Virus record (IMG/VR): IMGVR_UViG_3300005095_000034 | Span: 1-32,775 of that record | Strand: one strand, 5' to 3' | Length of the DNA stretch: 32,775 nucleotides | Origin: a virus | Shown here: positions 32,184 through 32,775 of the stretch, one piece after another | Numbering within the stretch: position 1 is the first letter of the stretch | How the letters are laid out: each line of letters begins with the position of its first letter | Position numbers and translations under genes: made by a program | The notes under the pieces: generated by a model | Seen by the model: only the letters and a program-made list of their open reading frames with translations | The model's database searches: none | Told to the model about the DNA's origin: nothing

Positions 32184-32775
32184 ATGAGTGATTTGATCAA
32201 TGATGTAGTTCTATCAAAATCAATAGTTGATGCACTTTTTAACCTTGATGAAGATGTTGCCTCTGCTTGCGATAAAAAAGCAAAAGATATATGCAGGAGT
32301 ATGTTTCCAGAAATTGATATAGATAGAGAAGAGAATGTTGATCTGGTTGTAAGGCCGATGTCTGCCGTAATAGCATTAAATGAATTGCTTTTGCAGAATA
32401 TATTTTCAATGTCATCAATAGATGGCGTTTATATGTCTACAACAATGCCTGACAGCCTAAAAGTTCTTGTTCTTAAAAATTATGCAGCAATGTCAGGGAT
32501 AGAGATTGTCTCAAGTGATGTTGAATCTATATTTTCTGAAATAAAATTTGGATTAAAATCAAGAAGCATGAACAGGGAAACAACTGTAAGGGAGCTTCTT
32601 GAATCGTCCATATCTGATCTAAGAAGATTGATGTTTATAGACTCATCAGATGTAGAAATGGACAGAAATAAACTATCTTATATACAGATAAATCATATAG
32701 ATAGAATGAATTTTTTGAGAACTGAAACAAATGCAGGCACACTAATTGGCACTGCTTATGATAGAAGAGATTACC
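32184..32775 (+). CDS. 5' part of a baseplate protein (truncated by window edge)
   Basis: ATG at 32184, one base after the gp25-like stop, with GGAA upstream. The frame is open to the last base (197 codons visible). It starts MSDLINDVVLSKSIVDALFN and continues with helical sequence (VRPMSAVIALNELLLQNIFS). In myoviruses the gene after gp25/GPW is usually the wedge protein gpJ/gp6, so this is the most likely identity, but the visible part carries no decisive motif. The C-terminal part lies outside the window. Confidence 0.6.
   Translation, partial: MSDLINDVVLSKSIVDALFNLDEDVASACDKKAKDICRSMFPEIDIDREENVDLVVRPMSAVIALNELLLQNIFSMSSIDGVYMSTTMPDSLKVLVLKNYAAMSGIEIVSSDVESIFSEIKFGLKSRSMNRETTVRELLESSISDLRRLMFIDSSDVEMDRNKLSYIQINHIDRMNFLRTETNAGTLIGTAYDRRDY

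Noticed and set aside
1-32775. CRISPR arrays, tRNA genes, insertion sequences, attachment sites
   Set aside because: I found no regularly spaced repeats, no cloverleaf with CCA-type ends, no transposase and no terminal inverted repeats; the few repeats seen are single tandem copies or hairpins.

Overview
This window reads as the structural module of a contractile-tailed (myovirus-type) double-stranded DNA phage or prophage. The DNA is AT-rich, almost wholly coding, and apart from one gene all genes lie on the + strand with gaps of a few bases or short start/stop overlaps. Shine-Dalgarno sequences of the AAGGAG type precede most starts, so the host is a bacterium. ATA, AGA and AGG codons dominate most genes. 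The sequence does not reveal the host species, and no integrase, tRNA or host gene is visible.

Layout. 1-8404: tail-tip, fibre or adhesin-like proteins, mostly unrecognised, including a 1169-residue protein with a MIDAS-like motif. 8452-11190: three unrecognised genes leading into 11193-12782, the large terminase (ATPase plus nuclease with an internal zinc ribbon). 12928-13179: a small coiled-coil protein with its own promoter-like site. 13334-14679: a two-gene unit of a probable decoration protein and the HK97-fold major capsid protein, closed by a hairpin. 14709-16211 (minus strand): a homing-endonuclease-like gene inserted in the structural cluster. 16318-18719: head-to-tail connector and neck candidates. 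18751-21328: tail sheath and a tube candidate. 21396-23854: a spike-like protein and a small unknown. 23856-24817: tail assembly chaperone with a programmed -1 frameshift extension. 24830-29062: tape measure. 29105-31111: two small proteins and the baseplate hub. 31104-31739: a sigma-factor-like protein. 31745-32182: gp25-like wedge protein. 32184-32775: start of a further baseplate gene cut by the window edge.

How it works together. Terminase fills a shell built from the capsid and decoration proteins. Neck proteins join it to a sheath and tube whose length is set by the 1410-residue tape measure with the help of the frameshifted chaperone. Hub, wedge and spike proteins form the baseplate, and the proteins at the left presumably make fibres. 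Longer gaps between + strand genes repeatedly hold a TGATATAAT-like extended -10 box 27-48 bases before a start codon, which suggests one shared late-promoter class. The sigma-like gene inside the baseplate operon is a candidate to be linked to it.

The most notable signals are the intact frameshift cassette, the shared promoter box together with the sigma-like gene, the lack of a recognisable portal or protease near the terminase and capsid genes, the MIDAS-like giant protein, and the antisense endonuclease with three zinc modules.
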